DNA of 47,343 nt from DATARH01 sp050246595 (lineage in GTDB: Bacteria > Pseudomonadota > Alphaproteobacteria > ATCC43930 > CGMCC-115725). Shown in pieces: positions 15,795 to 23,740 of the stretch. The notes beneath the pieces were generated by a model. That model was not told the DNA's origin, did not search any database, and was given only the letters and a program-made list of their open reading frames with translations. Both the position numbers and the translations under genes were made by a program. The stretch is from contig JBFWVT010000037.1 of assembly GCA_050246595.1 (NCBI GenBank), positions 1 to 47,343 of the forward strand. Reading direction: 5' to 3'. The number at the start of each line of letters is the position of its first letter. Position 1 is the first letter of the stretch.

Positions 15795-17246
15795 ATGCCC
15801 ATCGAAATCCGTATGCCGGCGCTGTCGCCGACGATGACCGAAGGCAATCTCGCCCGCTGGCTCAAGAAGGAGGGCGACGAGGTCCGTGCCGGCGATGTCA
15901 TCGCCGAGATCGAGACCGACAAGGCGACGATGGAATACGAGGCGGTCGATGAGGGCCGCATCGGCAGGATCATCGTTCCGGAGGGGGCGCAGGGGATCAA
16001 GGTCAACCAGCCGATCGCGGTGCTATTGGAAGAGGGCGAGGACGCGGCCGCGCTGGCGGGCATCGATGCCACGCCGGAGCAGCGTTCGCCGCAACGGCCG
16101 GAGCCGGCGAGCCCCCACCCTAACCCTCCCCCGCGAGCAGGGGAGGGAACCGGCGACGGTGTCCGTTCTCCCCCTCCCCCGCTGGCGGGGGAGGACAGGA
16201 GCGGGGGTACGGTCGACGCCGAGCGCACTTTTGCCCGGATTGATAAGCTGACCTCTGACGTCGAGGCGGCAACCACCGGTCGGGACGGTCGCATCTTCGC
16301 CAGCCCGCTGGCGCGCCGCATGGCTCTGCATGCCGGGATCGATCTGGCGCAGATCCGCGGCTCGGGGCCGCAGGGTCGCATCGTCAAGGCCGATATCGAG
16401 CGGGCGCTGGCACGACCGGGCGCGGCGACGCCCACGGCGCGTCCGGCCGAGGCCGCGGTCCGGCCGTCCGACTCCGCCACGATCGCGGCCGGTGTGCATA
16501 CCGAGCCGGCGCCGTCTGCCCCGGTATTCGCGAAGGAGCAGGTGCTGGCGCTCGCCGGCAACCCGCCCTACGTCGAGAAGCCTCACAGTGCGATGCGTCG
16601 GGTGATCGCTAGGCGGCTCGCCGAAGCGAAGCAGACGATCCCGCATTTCTATATGTCGGTCGATTGCACAATCGACGAATTGCTGAAGACGCGCGCGGCG
16701 CTCAACGCCAAATCCGACAAATACCGAATCTCGATCAATGATTTTGTGATCCGCGCCGCGGCCTTGGCATTGCGGCAGGTGCCGGCGGCCAACGCATCGT
16801 GGAGCGACGAGGCGATCCTGTTGTGGGAGCGGGCCGATATCTCGGTCGCGGTGGCGCTCGACGACGGGCTGATTACGCCGATCGTCAAGAGCGCCGACCA
16901 GAAGGGGCTGGCACAGATTGCGGCGGAGACCAAGGATCTCGCCGAGCGCGCCCGCGCCGGCAGGCTGAAGCTCGAAGAGTTTCAGGGCGGCACCTTCTCG
17001 ATCTCGAACCTCGGCATGTACGGCACCCGCGACTTCGCTGCGGTTATCAACCCGCCGCACGGCTGCATCCTGGCGGTCGGCGCCGGCGAGCAGCGCCCGG
17101 TCGTGCGCGACGGCGAACTCACGGTCGCGACCGTGATGACCTGCACTTTGTCCTGCGATCACCGGGTCGTGGACGGCGCGGTCGGCGCGCAATTTCTGGC
17201 CGCGTTCAAGCGGCTGATCGAAGACCCGCTGACGATGCTACTGTAA
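15795..17246 (+). CDS. pdhC: Pyruvate dehydrogenase E2, dihydrolipoamide acetyltransferase
   Basis: Core E2 enzyme of 483 aa that transfers acetyl from lipoyl to CoA. Domains in order: lipoyl (1-80, lysine in IETDKATMEYEAV), linker, peripheral-subunit-binding domain (about 158-195, FASPLARRMALHAGIDL), second linker, and catalytic domain (about 250-483) with HFYMSVDCTID, SISNLGMYG and the active-site SCDHRVVDGAVGA. Alphaproteobacterial homologues are commonly shorter. The excess here includes residues of about 104-138 in the first linker, whose DNA is a copy of the palindromic intergenic repeat read in frame (SPHPNPPPRAGEG...SPPPPLAGED). The ATG at 15795 opens the conserved MPIEIRMPALSPTMTEG. 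Confidence 0.96.
   Translation: MPIEIRMPALSPTMTEGNLARWLKKEGDEVRAGDVIAEIETDKATMEYEAVDEGRIGRIIVPEGAQGIKVNQPIAVLLEEGEDAAALAGIDATPEQRSPQRPEPASPHPNPPPRAGEGTGDGVRSPPPPLAGEDRSGGTVDAERTFARIDKLTSDVEAATTGRDGRIFASPLARRMALHAGIDLAQIRGSGPQGRIVKADIERALARPGAATPTARPAEAAVRPSDSATIAAGVHTEPAPSAPVFAKEQVLALAGNPPYVEKPHSAMRRVIARRLAEAKQTIPHFYMSVDCTIDELLKTRAALNAKSDKYRISINDFVIRAAALALRQVPAANASWSDEAILLWERADISVAVALDDGLITPIVKSADQKGLAQIAAETKDLAERARAGRLKLEEFQGGTFSISNLGMYGTRDFAAVINPPHGCILAVGAGEQRPVVRDGELTVATVMTCTLSCDHRVVDGAVGAQFLAAFKRLIEDPLTMLL
16105..16208 (+). repeat. Palindromic repeat element inserted in frame within pdhC
   Basis: CCCCCACCCTAACCCTCCCC, then an inverted GGGGAGGG, a spacer, and a second palindrome CCCTCCCCCGC...GCGGGGGAGG resemble the intergenic repeats around 9912 and 15622. 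The element adds roughly 35 codons to the flexible linker between the lipoyl and subunit-binding domains, without a stop. The same idea is known for Rickettsia palindromic elements inside genes. Confidence 0.65.
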
Positions 17247-17296
17247 AATCTGACGCGGGCTTTCTTACCCGGCATCGCGCGAACCAGGAGGCGGTC

Positions 17297-17944
17297 ATGC
17301 CCTCAGCGGATATGGGTGCGGATTTTACCCGCTCAGCCCTGATAATTGTCGATATGCAGAATGATTTTCTGCATGCGGACGGCAGCTTTGCCCACGTCGC
17401 CCGCGAGCATCCCGAGGCGGGAATCGACCTGCCATTTCTCAGGGGCACGGTGCCGCAGGTAAAGAGGCTGACGGGCGCATTTCGTGCCGCCGAGAAACCG
17501 GTAGTCTATATTGCGCATGTGCTGAAGCCGGATTATTCGGATGCGGCCTTCCCGTATTGGCGACTGGGAATGCAACCTGGGGCGGGCAATCGCACGCACT
17601 GCGTCGAGGGGACCTGGGGCGCTGAAATTATCGACGAGTTGAAGCCGAAAGAAGGCGAACACTTGGTTGTGAAGAAGGGGTTCGGCGGCTTTGCCAATAC
17701 GCCGTTGGACACAATTCTCCGCAACATGGGTGTTCATACCTGTGTCGTTTGCGGAGTGACCACTTGCGTCTGCGTCTCAAGTACGGTGCGCGGCGGGGTC
17801 GAACAGAATTTCCGCATGGTTCTGGCAAGCGACGCGGTTGCCGAGATAAATCGTGATACCCACGACGCCGAACTGAAGACGATGGCGCGGATATTCGCGG
17901 ACGTGCTCAGCTCCGAGGAAATCATACGGTTGTTAAGCCAGTAA
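17297..17944 (+). CDS. Cysteine hydrolase (isochorismatase-like)
   Basis: Soluble 215-aa member of the isochorismatase/nicotinamidase superfamily. The catalytic triad is visible: D19 in IIVDMQNDF, K in VVKKGFGGF, and the nucleophile cysteine in GVTTCVCVSST, with the usual cis-peptide motif just before it. Members hydrolyse amides or vinyl ethers such as nicotinamide, biuret, ureidoacrylate or isochorismate; the substrate here cannot be decided. AGGAGG (17286-17291) gives an excellent ribosome-binding site. It stands between pdhC and lpd in the same direction, 50 bp after pdhC and 22 bp before lpd, an unusual place. Its base composition looks less GC-rich than its neighbours, suggesting later insertion. 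Confidence 0.88.
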   Translation: MPSADMGADFTRSALIIVDMQNDFLHADGSFAHVAREHPEAGIDLPFLRGTVPQVKRLTGAFRAAEKPVVYIAHVLKPDYSDAAFPYWRLGMQPGAGNRTHCVEGTWGAEIIDELKPKEGEHLVVKKGFGGFANTPLDTILRNMGVHTCVVCGVTTCVCVSSTVRGGVEQNFRMVLASDAVAEINRDTHDAELKTMARIFADVLSSEEIIRLLSQ

Positions 17945-17966
17945 CCGGTCACGGGGATTGATCGGG

Positions 17967-19364
17967 ATGGCAAATAGTTTTGATCTCGTCGTGGTTGGCG
18001 GCGGTCCCGGCGGGTATGTCGCGGCGATACGGGCGGCGCAACTCGGGATGAATACGGCGCTTGTCGAGCGCGAGCATCTCGGCGGCATCTGTCTGAATTG
18101 GGGCTGCATCCCGACCAAGGCGCTGCTGCGCACCTCGCAGCTCTATCACGACATGCAGCGGGCCGAGGAATTCGGCCTGAAGGCGAGCGGCCTGTCCTAC
18201 GATGCGAAGGGGGTCGTGGCGCGTTCGCGGGCGATTGCAAAGCAATTGTCGCAAGGCGTCGCCTACCTGCTGCGCAAGAACAAGGTGACGGTGTTCGACG
18301 GCGAGGCCCGGCTCGCCGGCAAGGGGAAGCTGTCGGTATCGAAGAATGGCGCGCCGGTGGCCGACATCGCCGCGCCGCATATCGTGCTGGCGACCGGGGC
18401 GCGGGCACGCTCGCTGCCGGGCCTCGAACCCGACGGCACGCTGGTATGGACCTACAAGGAGGCGATGGTGCCGGAGGCGATCCCGAACTCGCTGCTGGTC
18501 GTCGGCTCGGGCGCGATCGGGATTGAATTCGCCAGTTTCTACCGCGACATGGGCGCCGAGGTCACGGTCGTCGAGGTGCTGGAGCGCGTGCTGCCGGTCG
18601 AGGATGAGGAGATTTCCGCCTTTGCCCGCAAGAGCTTTGAGAAGCAGGGGATCAAAATCCACACCGGCGCGACGGTGAAAAGTCTCGATCGCGGGAGTGA
18701 GGACGTGACCGCGCATATCGAGGGCGGGGGAAAATCGTTCGACGTGACCGCCGAGCGGGTGATCCTGGCGGTCGGCATTATCGGCAATGTCGAGGGGATC
18801 GGTCTCGAAGGCACCGGGGTCAGGGTCGAGCGTGGCCATATCGTCGTCGATGAATGGCTGCGCACCGGCGAGGAGGGCGTCTACGCGATCGGCGATGTCG
18901 TCGGCCCGCCCTGGCTGGCGCACAAGGCGAGCCACGAGGGGGTGATCTGCGTCGAGAAGATCGCCGGGGTCAACGACGTCCACCCGCTCGACCGGCGCAA
19001 CATTCCGGCCTGCACTTATTGTCGGCCGCAGATTGCGAGCGTCGGGTTGACCGAAAAAGCGGCGAAGGAGGTCGGGTACGAGGTCAAGGTCGGGCATTTC
19101 CCGTTCATCGGCAACGGTAAGGCGATCGCGCTCGGCGAGCCGGAGGGAATGATAAAGACCGTGTTCGATGCCTCTACCGGCGAACTTTTGGGCGCGCATA
19201 TGGTCGGCGCCGAGGTGACGGAACTAATCCAGGGCTACACGATCGCCAAGACGCTGGAAACGACCGAGGCCGAGCTGATCCGCACGATCTTCCCGCACCC
19301 GACCCTTTCCGAGGCAATGCACGAGAGCGTGCTTGACGCCTACGGCCGCACCATCCACTTCTAG
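17967..19364 (+). CDS. lpd: Dihydrolipoyl dehydrogenase (E3)
   Basis: Flavoprotein of 465 aa that reoxidises dihydrolipoyl groups with NAD+. It has an FAD motif VVGGGPGGYVAAI, redox pair C42/C47 in GGICLNWGCIPTKALL, NAD motif VVGSGAIGIEFASF, second FAD motif VYAIGDVVG, and the catalytic FPHPTLSEAMHE with the active-site His-Glu that the oxidoreductase at 6331-7677 lacks. ATG at 17967 is chosen over an in-frame TTG at 17958. As last PDH gene, it completes E1-E2-E3 in one cluster. Confidence 0.96.
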   Translation: MANSFDLVVVGGGPGGYVAAIRAAQLGMNTALVEREHLGGICLNWGCIPTKALLRTSQLYHDMQRAEEFGLKASGLSYDAKGVVARSRAIAKQLSQGVAYLLRKNKVTVFDGEARLAGKGKLSVSKNGAPVADIAAPHIVLATGARARSLPGLEPDGTLVWTYKEAMVPEAIPNSLLVVGSGAIGIEFASFYRDMGAEVTVVEVLERVLPVEDEEISAFARKSFEKQGIKIHTGATVKSLDRGSEDVTAHIEGGGKSFDVTAERVILAVGIIGNVEGIGLEGTGVRVERGHIVVDEWLRTGEEGVYAIGDVVGPPWLAHKASHEGVICVEKIAGVNDVHPLDRRNIPACTYCRPQIASVGLTEKAAKEVGYEVKVGHFPFIGNGKAIALGEPEGMIKTVFDASTGELLGAHMVGAEVTELIQGYTIAKTLETTEAELIRTIFPHPTLSEAMHESVLDAYGRTIHF

Positions 19365-19381
19365 ATTGCGACGACGCCCTT

Positions 19382-19461
19382 CATTGCGAGGAGCGAAGCG
19401 ACGAAGCAATCCCGTTCCGTATGGTACGCCCGCGAGACTGCTTCGCTTTGCTCACAATGAC
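19382..19461. repeat. Dispersed inverted-repeat element between lpd and lipA
   Basis: The left arm CATTGCGAGGAGCGAAGCGA, extended by CGAAGCAATC, and the right arm GACTGCTTCGC-TTTGCTCACAATGAC (19434-19461) are imperfect complements with about 22 bases between. This CATTGCGAG...AAGCAATC pattern is a widespread intergenic repeat type in proteobacteria. It ends 16 bp before lipA. Transcribed, it would form a long hairpin. Confidence 0.65.
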
Positions 19462-19477
19462 ACTCAATCAAGGCCGG

Positions 19478-20449
19478 ATGATGAATCTCGCCGACACGCA
19501 GCCACGCGCGCCGCAGCCGCCGCGTCATCCTGAAAAAGCGGCGCGGCCGGACAGCCCGAGCCCGCGCAAGCCGCCCTGGATTCGGGTCAAGGCGCCGGGA
19601 TCGCCCGAATACCACGCGACCCGCCGGTTGATGCGCGAATTGAACCTGCATACGGTATGCGAGGAGGCGGCCTGCCCGAATATCAGCGAGTGCTGGAAGG
19701 ACCGGCACGCGACCGTGATGATCCTGGGATCGGTCTGCACCCGCGCCTGCACGTTCTGCAATGTCGCCACCGGACGGCCCGACCTTCTCGACCCGCACGA
19801 ACCCGAACGGGTCGGCGACGCGGTCGCCAAGCTGGGCCTCAACCATATCGTCGTGACCTCGGTCGATCGCGACGATCTGGCCGATGGCGGCGCCGGGCAT
19901 TTCGCGCATACGATCGCCGCGATCCGCGCCGCCTCGCCGCAAACGACGATCGAGGTGCTCGTCCCCGATTTTCTGCGCAAGGGCAGCGCGATCGAGACCG
20001 TCGTCGCGGCGCGGCCCGACGTGCTCAACCATAATCTCGAAACCGTGCCGCGGCTTTATGCCGAGGTGCGGCCGGGCGCGCGATATTTCCATTCGCTGCG
20101 TTTACTGGACCAGGCAAAGCGTATCGATCCGGCGATGTTCACAAAATCGGGGATCATGGTCGGGCTCGGCGAGGAACGCGGCGAGGTATTGCAGGTGATG
20201 GACGATCTGCGCGCGGCCGATGTCGATTTTCTGACGATCGGGCAATACCTGCAACCGACCCCGAAGCATCACGCCGTGGCGCGGTTTGTGACCCCGGAGG
20301 AATTTGATGGCTACTGCCGACAGGCATTGGGAAAAGGGTTTCTGATGGTTTCGGCATCGCCGCTGACCCGCTCGTCCTACCACGCCGGCGAGGATTTTTC
20401 CCGGCTGCGCGCCGCGCGTGCCGCGGCGATCGCGGCTGGTGACCGCTAG
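19478..20449 (+). CDS. lipA: Lipoyl synthase
   Basis: Radical SAM enzyme of 323 aa inserting two sulfurs into octanoyl groups on lipoyl domains. Auxiliary-cluster cysteines are C61, C66 and C72 (CEEAACPNISEC); radical-SAM cysteines are C87, C91 and C94 (CTRACTFC). Other motifs include VTSVDRDDLADGGA, HNLETVPRLY and SGIMVGLGE, and near the C-terminus SPLTRSSYHAGE with the serine ligand of the auxiliary cluster. The start is at ATG 19478 or 19481. Its products are the lipoyl arms of the PdhB and PdhC encoded upstream. Confidence 0.96.
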   Translation: MMNLADTQPRAPQPPRHPEKAARPDSPSPRKPPWIRVKAPGSPEYHATRRLMRELNLHTVCEEAACPNISECWKDRHATVMILGSVCTRACTFCNVATGRPDLLDPHEPERVGDAVAKLGLNHIVVTSVDRDDLADGGAGHFAHTIAAIRAASPQTTIEVLVPDFLRKGSAIETVVAARPDVLNHNLETVPRLYAEVRPGARYFHSLRLLDQAKRIDPAMFTKSGIMVGLGEERGEVLQVMDDLRAADVDFLTIGQYLQPTPKHHAVARFVTPEEFDGYCRQALGKGFLMVSASPLTRSSYHAGEDFSRLRAARAAAIAAGDR

Positions 20450-20452
20450 ATC

Positions 20453-20917
20453 ATGCCGACCCACGCCGAGCAGAAAATCCTGCCTTATACACCGGAGCAG
20501 CTTTACGCGCTGGTCGCCGATATCGAGCGCTACCCCGAGTTCCTGCCCTGGTGCGTCGGGGCGCGGATACGCGAGCGCCGCGACAATATGATCCTCGCCG
20601 ATCTGGTCATCGGTTTCAGCATGTTCCGCGAGCGGTTCACGTCGCGCGTAACGTTGAGTCCGCCGCACCGGATCGATGTCGCCTATACCGAGGGGCCGTT
20701 CAAATACCTGAACAATCACTGGATTTTCGAACGGGTGCCGGGCGGTTGCCGCATCGATTTCTTTGTCGATTTCGAATTCCGCTCGCGCATCTTGCAGCGT
20801 GTCATCGAGATGCTGTTTCACGAGGCGGTGCGCCGCATGGTGGCCGCCTTCGAAGGCCGTGCGCGGCAGCTCTACGGCGCCCCGGAACCCCATCCGGCGG
20901 GCAAACCGGCGGTGTGA
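20453..20917 (+). CDS. Coq10/RatA-type START-domain protein
   Basis: Protein of 154 aa, a single START-like polyketide-cyclase domain beginning with the family pattern YTPEQLYALVADIERYPEFLPWC and including LTVxF-like strands (ADLVIGFSMFRERFTSRV) and FEFRSRILQRVIEMLFHEA near the end. Homologues are Coq10 (ubiquinone binding) and RatA, annotated as a ribosome-association toxin in E. coli; the Coq10 role is more likely for an alphaproteobacterium. The start is 3 bases after the lipA stop, so it is co-translated. Confidence 0.88.
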   Translation: MPTHAEQKILPYTPEQLYALVADIERYPEFLPWCVGARIRERRDNMILADLVIGFSMFRERFTSRVTLSPPHRIDVAYTEGPFKYLNNHWIFERVPGGCRIDFFVDFEFRSRILQRVIEMLFHEAVRRMVAAFEGRARQLYGAPEPHPAGKPAV

Positions 20918-20959
20918 TTCCGCATTGCCGCTTTCCGGCCGAAATCCGATATTTGCGGT

Positions 20960-21439
20960 ATGGCGCTCGCGACCTTCGACACGCACGAACTTGTCAAGGA
21001 CCTGAAAGCCGCCGGTTTCACCGAGGACCAGGCTGAAGCGGTTACCCGCGCCGTCAAGAATGCGCGAGAGATCGACTTTTCGGACTTGGCATCGAAGGCA
21101 GATTTAGCCGTCTTGGATGTCAGTATGACCGGTATGAAAACCGAGATTGCCGGCATGAAAACCGAGATTGCCGGCATGAAAACCGAGATTGCCGGCATGA
21201 AAACCGAGATTGCCGGCATGAAAACCGACATTACCAACATGAAAACCGACATTGCCGGCATTAAAGGGGATGTCGCGGTTCTCTCGACAAAGCTGGACAA
21301 TTTCGCGGCCAACTACGCGACAAAGGCAGAACTGTCAGATATGCGCAACGACATCATCCGCTGGGTGTTCGGGATTGCGCTTGGCCAAGCCGCGCTAATC
21401 ATCACGCTCCTGAAATTGCTGCCCGGCCTTTATCCCTGA
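20960..21439 (+). CDS. CCDC90/DUF1640-like coiled-coil membrane protein with heptad repeats
   Basis: Predicted 159-aa protein. The N-terminus (FDTHELVKDLKAAGFTEDQAEAVT) matches the pattern of the DUF1640/CCDC90 family, whose members are coiled-coil proteins anchored by a C-terminal helix. Residues about 59-100 are a run of heptads MKTEIAG/MKTDITN encoded by 21-bp tandem repeats. A membrane segment (GIALGQAALIITLLKLLPGLY) ends the protein. Its role is unknown; related mitochondrial proteins are connected to the calcium uniporter. It follows ratA by 42 bp and is the last plus-strand gene of the cluster. Confidence 0.8.
   Translation: MALATFDTHELVKDLKAAGFTEDQAEAVTRAVKNAREIDFSDLASKADLAVLDVSMTGMKTEIAGMKTEIAGMKTEIAGMKTEIAGMKTDITNMKTDIAGIKGDVAVLSTKLDNFAANYATKAELSDMRNDIIRWVFGIALGQAALIITLLKLLPGLYP
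21134..21259 (+). repeat. 21-bp tandem repeat encoding coiled-coil heptads
   Basis: Four identical units beginning ATGAAAACCGAGATTGCCGG occur at 21134, 21155, 21176 and 21197, followed by two diverged units (21218, 21239). The 21-base period equals one heptad (MKTEIAG). Each added or lost unit lengthens the coil by 1 nm without a frameshift, so copy number can vary. Confidence 0.9.
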
Positions 21440-21463
21440 CGCGGCGCTTTCGGGACCGTTGTC

Positions 21464-21958
21464 TCAAGTCGATTGCGCTTCCGCCTGAAGCATCTCCAAA
21501 GCCTCGACCAGCGCCACCCGGCGGATTTCGGCGCGGTCGCCGGGGAAGACGCGGCGCTCGACACGGGCCGTGCCGTCCTTGCGCGCGACACCGAGATAAA
21601 CCAATCCCACGGGTTTTTGCGGCGTGCCGCCGCCCGGCCCGGCAATCCCGGTGATCGACACGGCGAGATCGGCCCCGGCGCGCGCGACGGCGCCGCGCGC
21701 CATCGCCGTCGCGGTCTGTGCGCTGACCGCGCCATGCTCGGCAATTGTTTCGGCCGGGACGCCGAGCAGCTCAACCTTTGCCTCGTTCGAATAGGTCACA
21801 AAGCCGCGCTTGACGACATCGGAAGAGCCGGCGATCGCCGTCAGCGCCGCTGCGACAAGACCGCCGGTGCAGGACTCGGCTGTCGCGATATGCCAGCCGC
21901 GCAACCGGCAGGCGGCCAGCACCGATTCGGCGAGGTTCAGGGTGTCAGGGTCGAACAA
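21464..21958 (-). CDS. cinA: CinA C-terminal-domain protein (nicotinamide-nucleotide amidase PncC)
   Basis: Protein of 164 aa consisting only of the CinA C-terminal domain. The motifs are TAESCTGGLVAAALT (about 25-40), GFVTYSNEAKVELLGV, AVSAQTATAMARGA and SITGIAGPGGGTPQKPVGLVY. PncC-type enzymes deamidate NMN to NaMN in NAD recycling. The proposed start is TTG at 21958, with GAGGGG six bases upstream, overlapping the pgpA end by 14 bp; no ATG gives the conserved N-terminus. It is last in the ispDF-pgpA-cinA operon. Confidence 0.88.
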   Translation of the reverse strand: MFDPDTLNLAESVLAACRLRGWHIATAESCTGGLVAAALTAIAGSSDVVKRGFVTYSNEAKVELLGVPAETIAEHGAVSAQTATAMARGAVARAGADLAVSITGIAGPGGGTPQKPVGLVYLGVARKDGTARVERRVFPGDRAEIRRVALVEALEMLQAEAQST

Positions 21959-22484
21959 CGATGATCCCCTCGCTGATCAGCAACGCCAGAGGCGGCACAG
22001 CGTAGACCGAGGCGACGAGGTCGTCGAGCATGATCCCGGGGCCGCCGGGGAGGCGCCGTTCGATCAGACGCGCCGGCCAGGGTTTGAGAATGTCGAATAT
22101 CCGGAAGAACACGAAGGCTGCGCCGTAGGCACGCCAGTCGAGCGGCCCGACCCAGAAATCCAGCGGCCCCAGCACTGCCCAGACTGCCGTCACCTCGTCG
22201 ATGACGACCCAGCCCGGGTCCTTTTGCTCAAGCGCCCGCGCCGCCTTGCCGGCTACAAAGCACCCGACCGCAAAGACGATCACCGCACCGCCGGTCAGCG
22301 CCACCGGCCCGCCGAAATAGGCGATAACCCAGCCGCACGGCAGAGCGATCAGTGCTCCCCACGTGCCCGGTGCATAAGGCAGCAGCCCGGTGCCGAACCA
22401 GCTTGCCAGCAGCATTGCCGGCTGGCGCAGCAGCAGCGAGGGCGCGGGAATGCGGACGATGACCGGCGGCGGCGCGTCGCTAAT
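21945..22484 (-). CDS. pgpA: Phosphatidylglycerophosphatase A
   Basis: Membrane phosphatase (179 aa from the proposed start) making phosphatidylglycerol from its phosphate. The motifs are GTGLLPYAPGTWGALIALP near the N-terminus, DPGWVVIDEVTAVW, FFRIFDILKPWP and GIMLDDLVASVYA, with several membrane segments. The first in-frame ATG (22415) lies in the conserved N-terminal helix, lacks a ribosome-binding site and would drop family residues. An ATT at 22484 has GGAGGG (22492-22497) seven bases upstream and no in-frame ATG, GTG or TTG competes, so a non-canonical ATT start is proposed. A standard gene caller would give 21945-22415. Confidence 0.88.
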   Translation of the reverse strand: MSDAPPPVIVRIPAPSLLLRQPAMLLASWFGTGLLPYAPGTWGALIALPCGWVIAYFGGPVALTGGAVIVFAVGCFVAGKAARALEQKDPGWVVIDEVTAVWAVLGPLDFWVGPLDWRAYGAAFVFFRIFDILKPWPARLIERRLPGGPGIMLDDLVASVYAVPPLALLISEGIIVVRP

Positions 22485-22505
22485 GCTGGCTCCCTCCGAA
22501 CGGCA

Positions 22506-23675
22506 TCATGCCGGTTGTGACTGCAACGGCAGCCGGACGGTCGCGATCGCCTGCGCCGCAATGCCTTCACCGCGCCCGGTGAAGCCGAGCCGCTCGGTCG
22601 TCGTCGCTTTGACGCTGACCCGATCGGCCGGGATCTCAAGGATATCCGCCACCCGTTCGATCATCCTGGTGCGGTGCGGGCCGATCTTCGGGTGCTCGCA
22701 GATCACGGTCACGTCCACGGCTGCGATGCCGCCGCCTCTGGCCCGGACGAGATCTGCGGCATGCCGCAGAAAGCGGTGCGATGCGGCGCCGCGCCAGCGC
22801 GGGTCGCTCGGCGGGAAGTGCATGCCGACATCGCCGGCGCCGATCGCCCCGAGCAGCGCGTCGGTCAGCGCATGCAGCCCGACATCCGCGTCGGAATGAC
22901 CGGCGAGGCCTTGCTCATGCGGGATCTCGACGCCGCAGATCATCACATGGTCGCCGAGCGCGAAACCGTGCACGTCGAAACCCTGGCCGACGCGGATATC
23001 GCCGAGACGCGCGGCGAGCAGCCGTTCGGCGGCGGCAAGATCGCTCGCCATTGTCACCTTCAGATTCTCCTCGCTGCCGGCAACGATTATGGGAGAGATG
23101 CCGGCGGCTTCGGCGATGGCGGCATCGTCGGTCAGCACAAGACCGGCGGCGGCGCGATGCGCCGCGAGGATGGAGCGGAAGTGAAACCCTTGCGGCGTCT
23201 GCGCCCGCCACAGGCGGGAACGGTCGATGGTTTCGCGGATGACACCGTCCTCGACGCGCTTGATCGTATCGCCGAGCGGCAGCGCCGGGATCGCGGCGGG
23301 CGCCCGGTCGAGCGCATCGAGGACCTGGTCGATCAGCCCGGCATCCGGAAACGGCCGCGCGCCATCGTGGATCAGCACCCGAGCCGGGTTATGCGGGATC
23401 AGCGCTTCGAGCCCGAGCCGCACCGAATCCTGCCGCTCCGCTCCCCCCGGAACCGGCGGCAGCAGAGGCAGCCCGATGGTTGCCGCGTCGAAGATCGCGC
23501 GGTCCTCGTCGCGGATCACGACCTGCACGCCGTCAACCCGCTCGTGCCGTGTAAACGCCGTGACCGCGTGGCGCAGCACGGTGCGGCCGCCAAGCGTCAG
23601 ATATTGCTTGGGCACGTCGCCGCCGAACCGCGTGCCTCGGCCAGCGGCGACGACAAGGGCAAAAACCGCGCTCAT
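22506..23675 (-). CDS. ispDF: Bifunctional IspDF (MEP pathway)
   Basis: Fusion of 389 aa. Residues 1-225 are IspD, which makes CDP-methylerythritol (VVAAGRGTRFGGDVPKQYL, VLIHDGARPF, AQTPQGF, TDDAAIAE). Residues about 230-389 are IspF, which forms the cyclic diphosphate (GQGFDVHGF with metal ligands, GHSDADVGLHALTDALLGA, HFPPSD, KATTTERLGFTGRGEGIA). The fusion is common in alphaproteobacteria. It heads the operon with pgpA and cinA. The hopanoid genes and ispH lie elsewhere in this window and use the same pathway. Confidence 0.96.
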   Translation of the reverse strand: MSAVFALVVAAGRGTRFGGDVPKQYLTLGGRTVLRHAVTAFTRHERVDGVQVVIRDEDRAIFDAATIGLPLLPPVPGGAERQDSVRLGLEALIPHNPARVLIHDGARPFPDAGLIDQVLDALDRAPAAIPALPLGDTIKRVEDGVIRETIDRSRLWRAQTPQGFHFRSILAAHRAAAGLVLTDDAAIAEAAGISPIIVAGSEENLKVTMASDLAAAERLLAARLGDIRVGQGFDVHGFALGDHVMICGVEIPHEQGLAGHSDADVGLHALTDALLGAIGAGDVGMHFPPSDPRWRGAASHRFLRHAADLVRARGGGIAAVDVTVICEHPKIGPHRTRMIERVADILEIPADRVSVKATTTERLGFTGRGEGIAAQAIATVRLPLQSQPA

Positions 23676-23740
23676 CGCCGCAACCTAGACCGAGCCGCGC
23701 GGGGTTGCCAGCATCCGGCGATGGCGGCGCCAGCCGGGAC

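Noticed and set aside
21134..21259. Tandem repeats as a CRISPR-like array
   Set aside because: Units are contiguous without spacers and are in phase with a coiled-coil reading frame.
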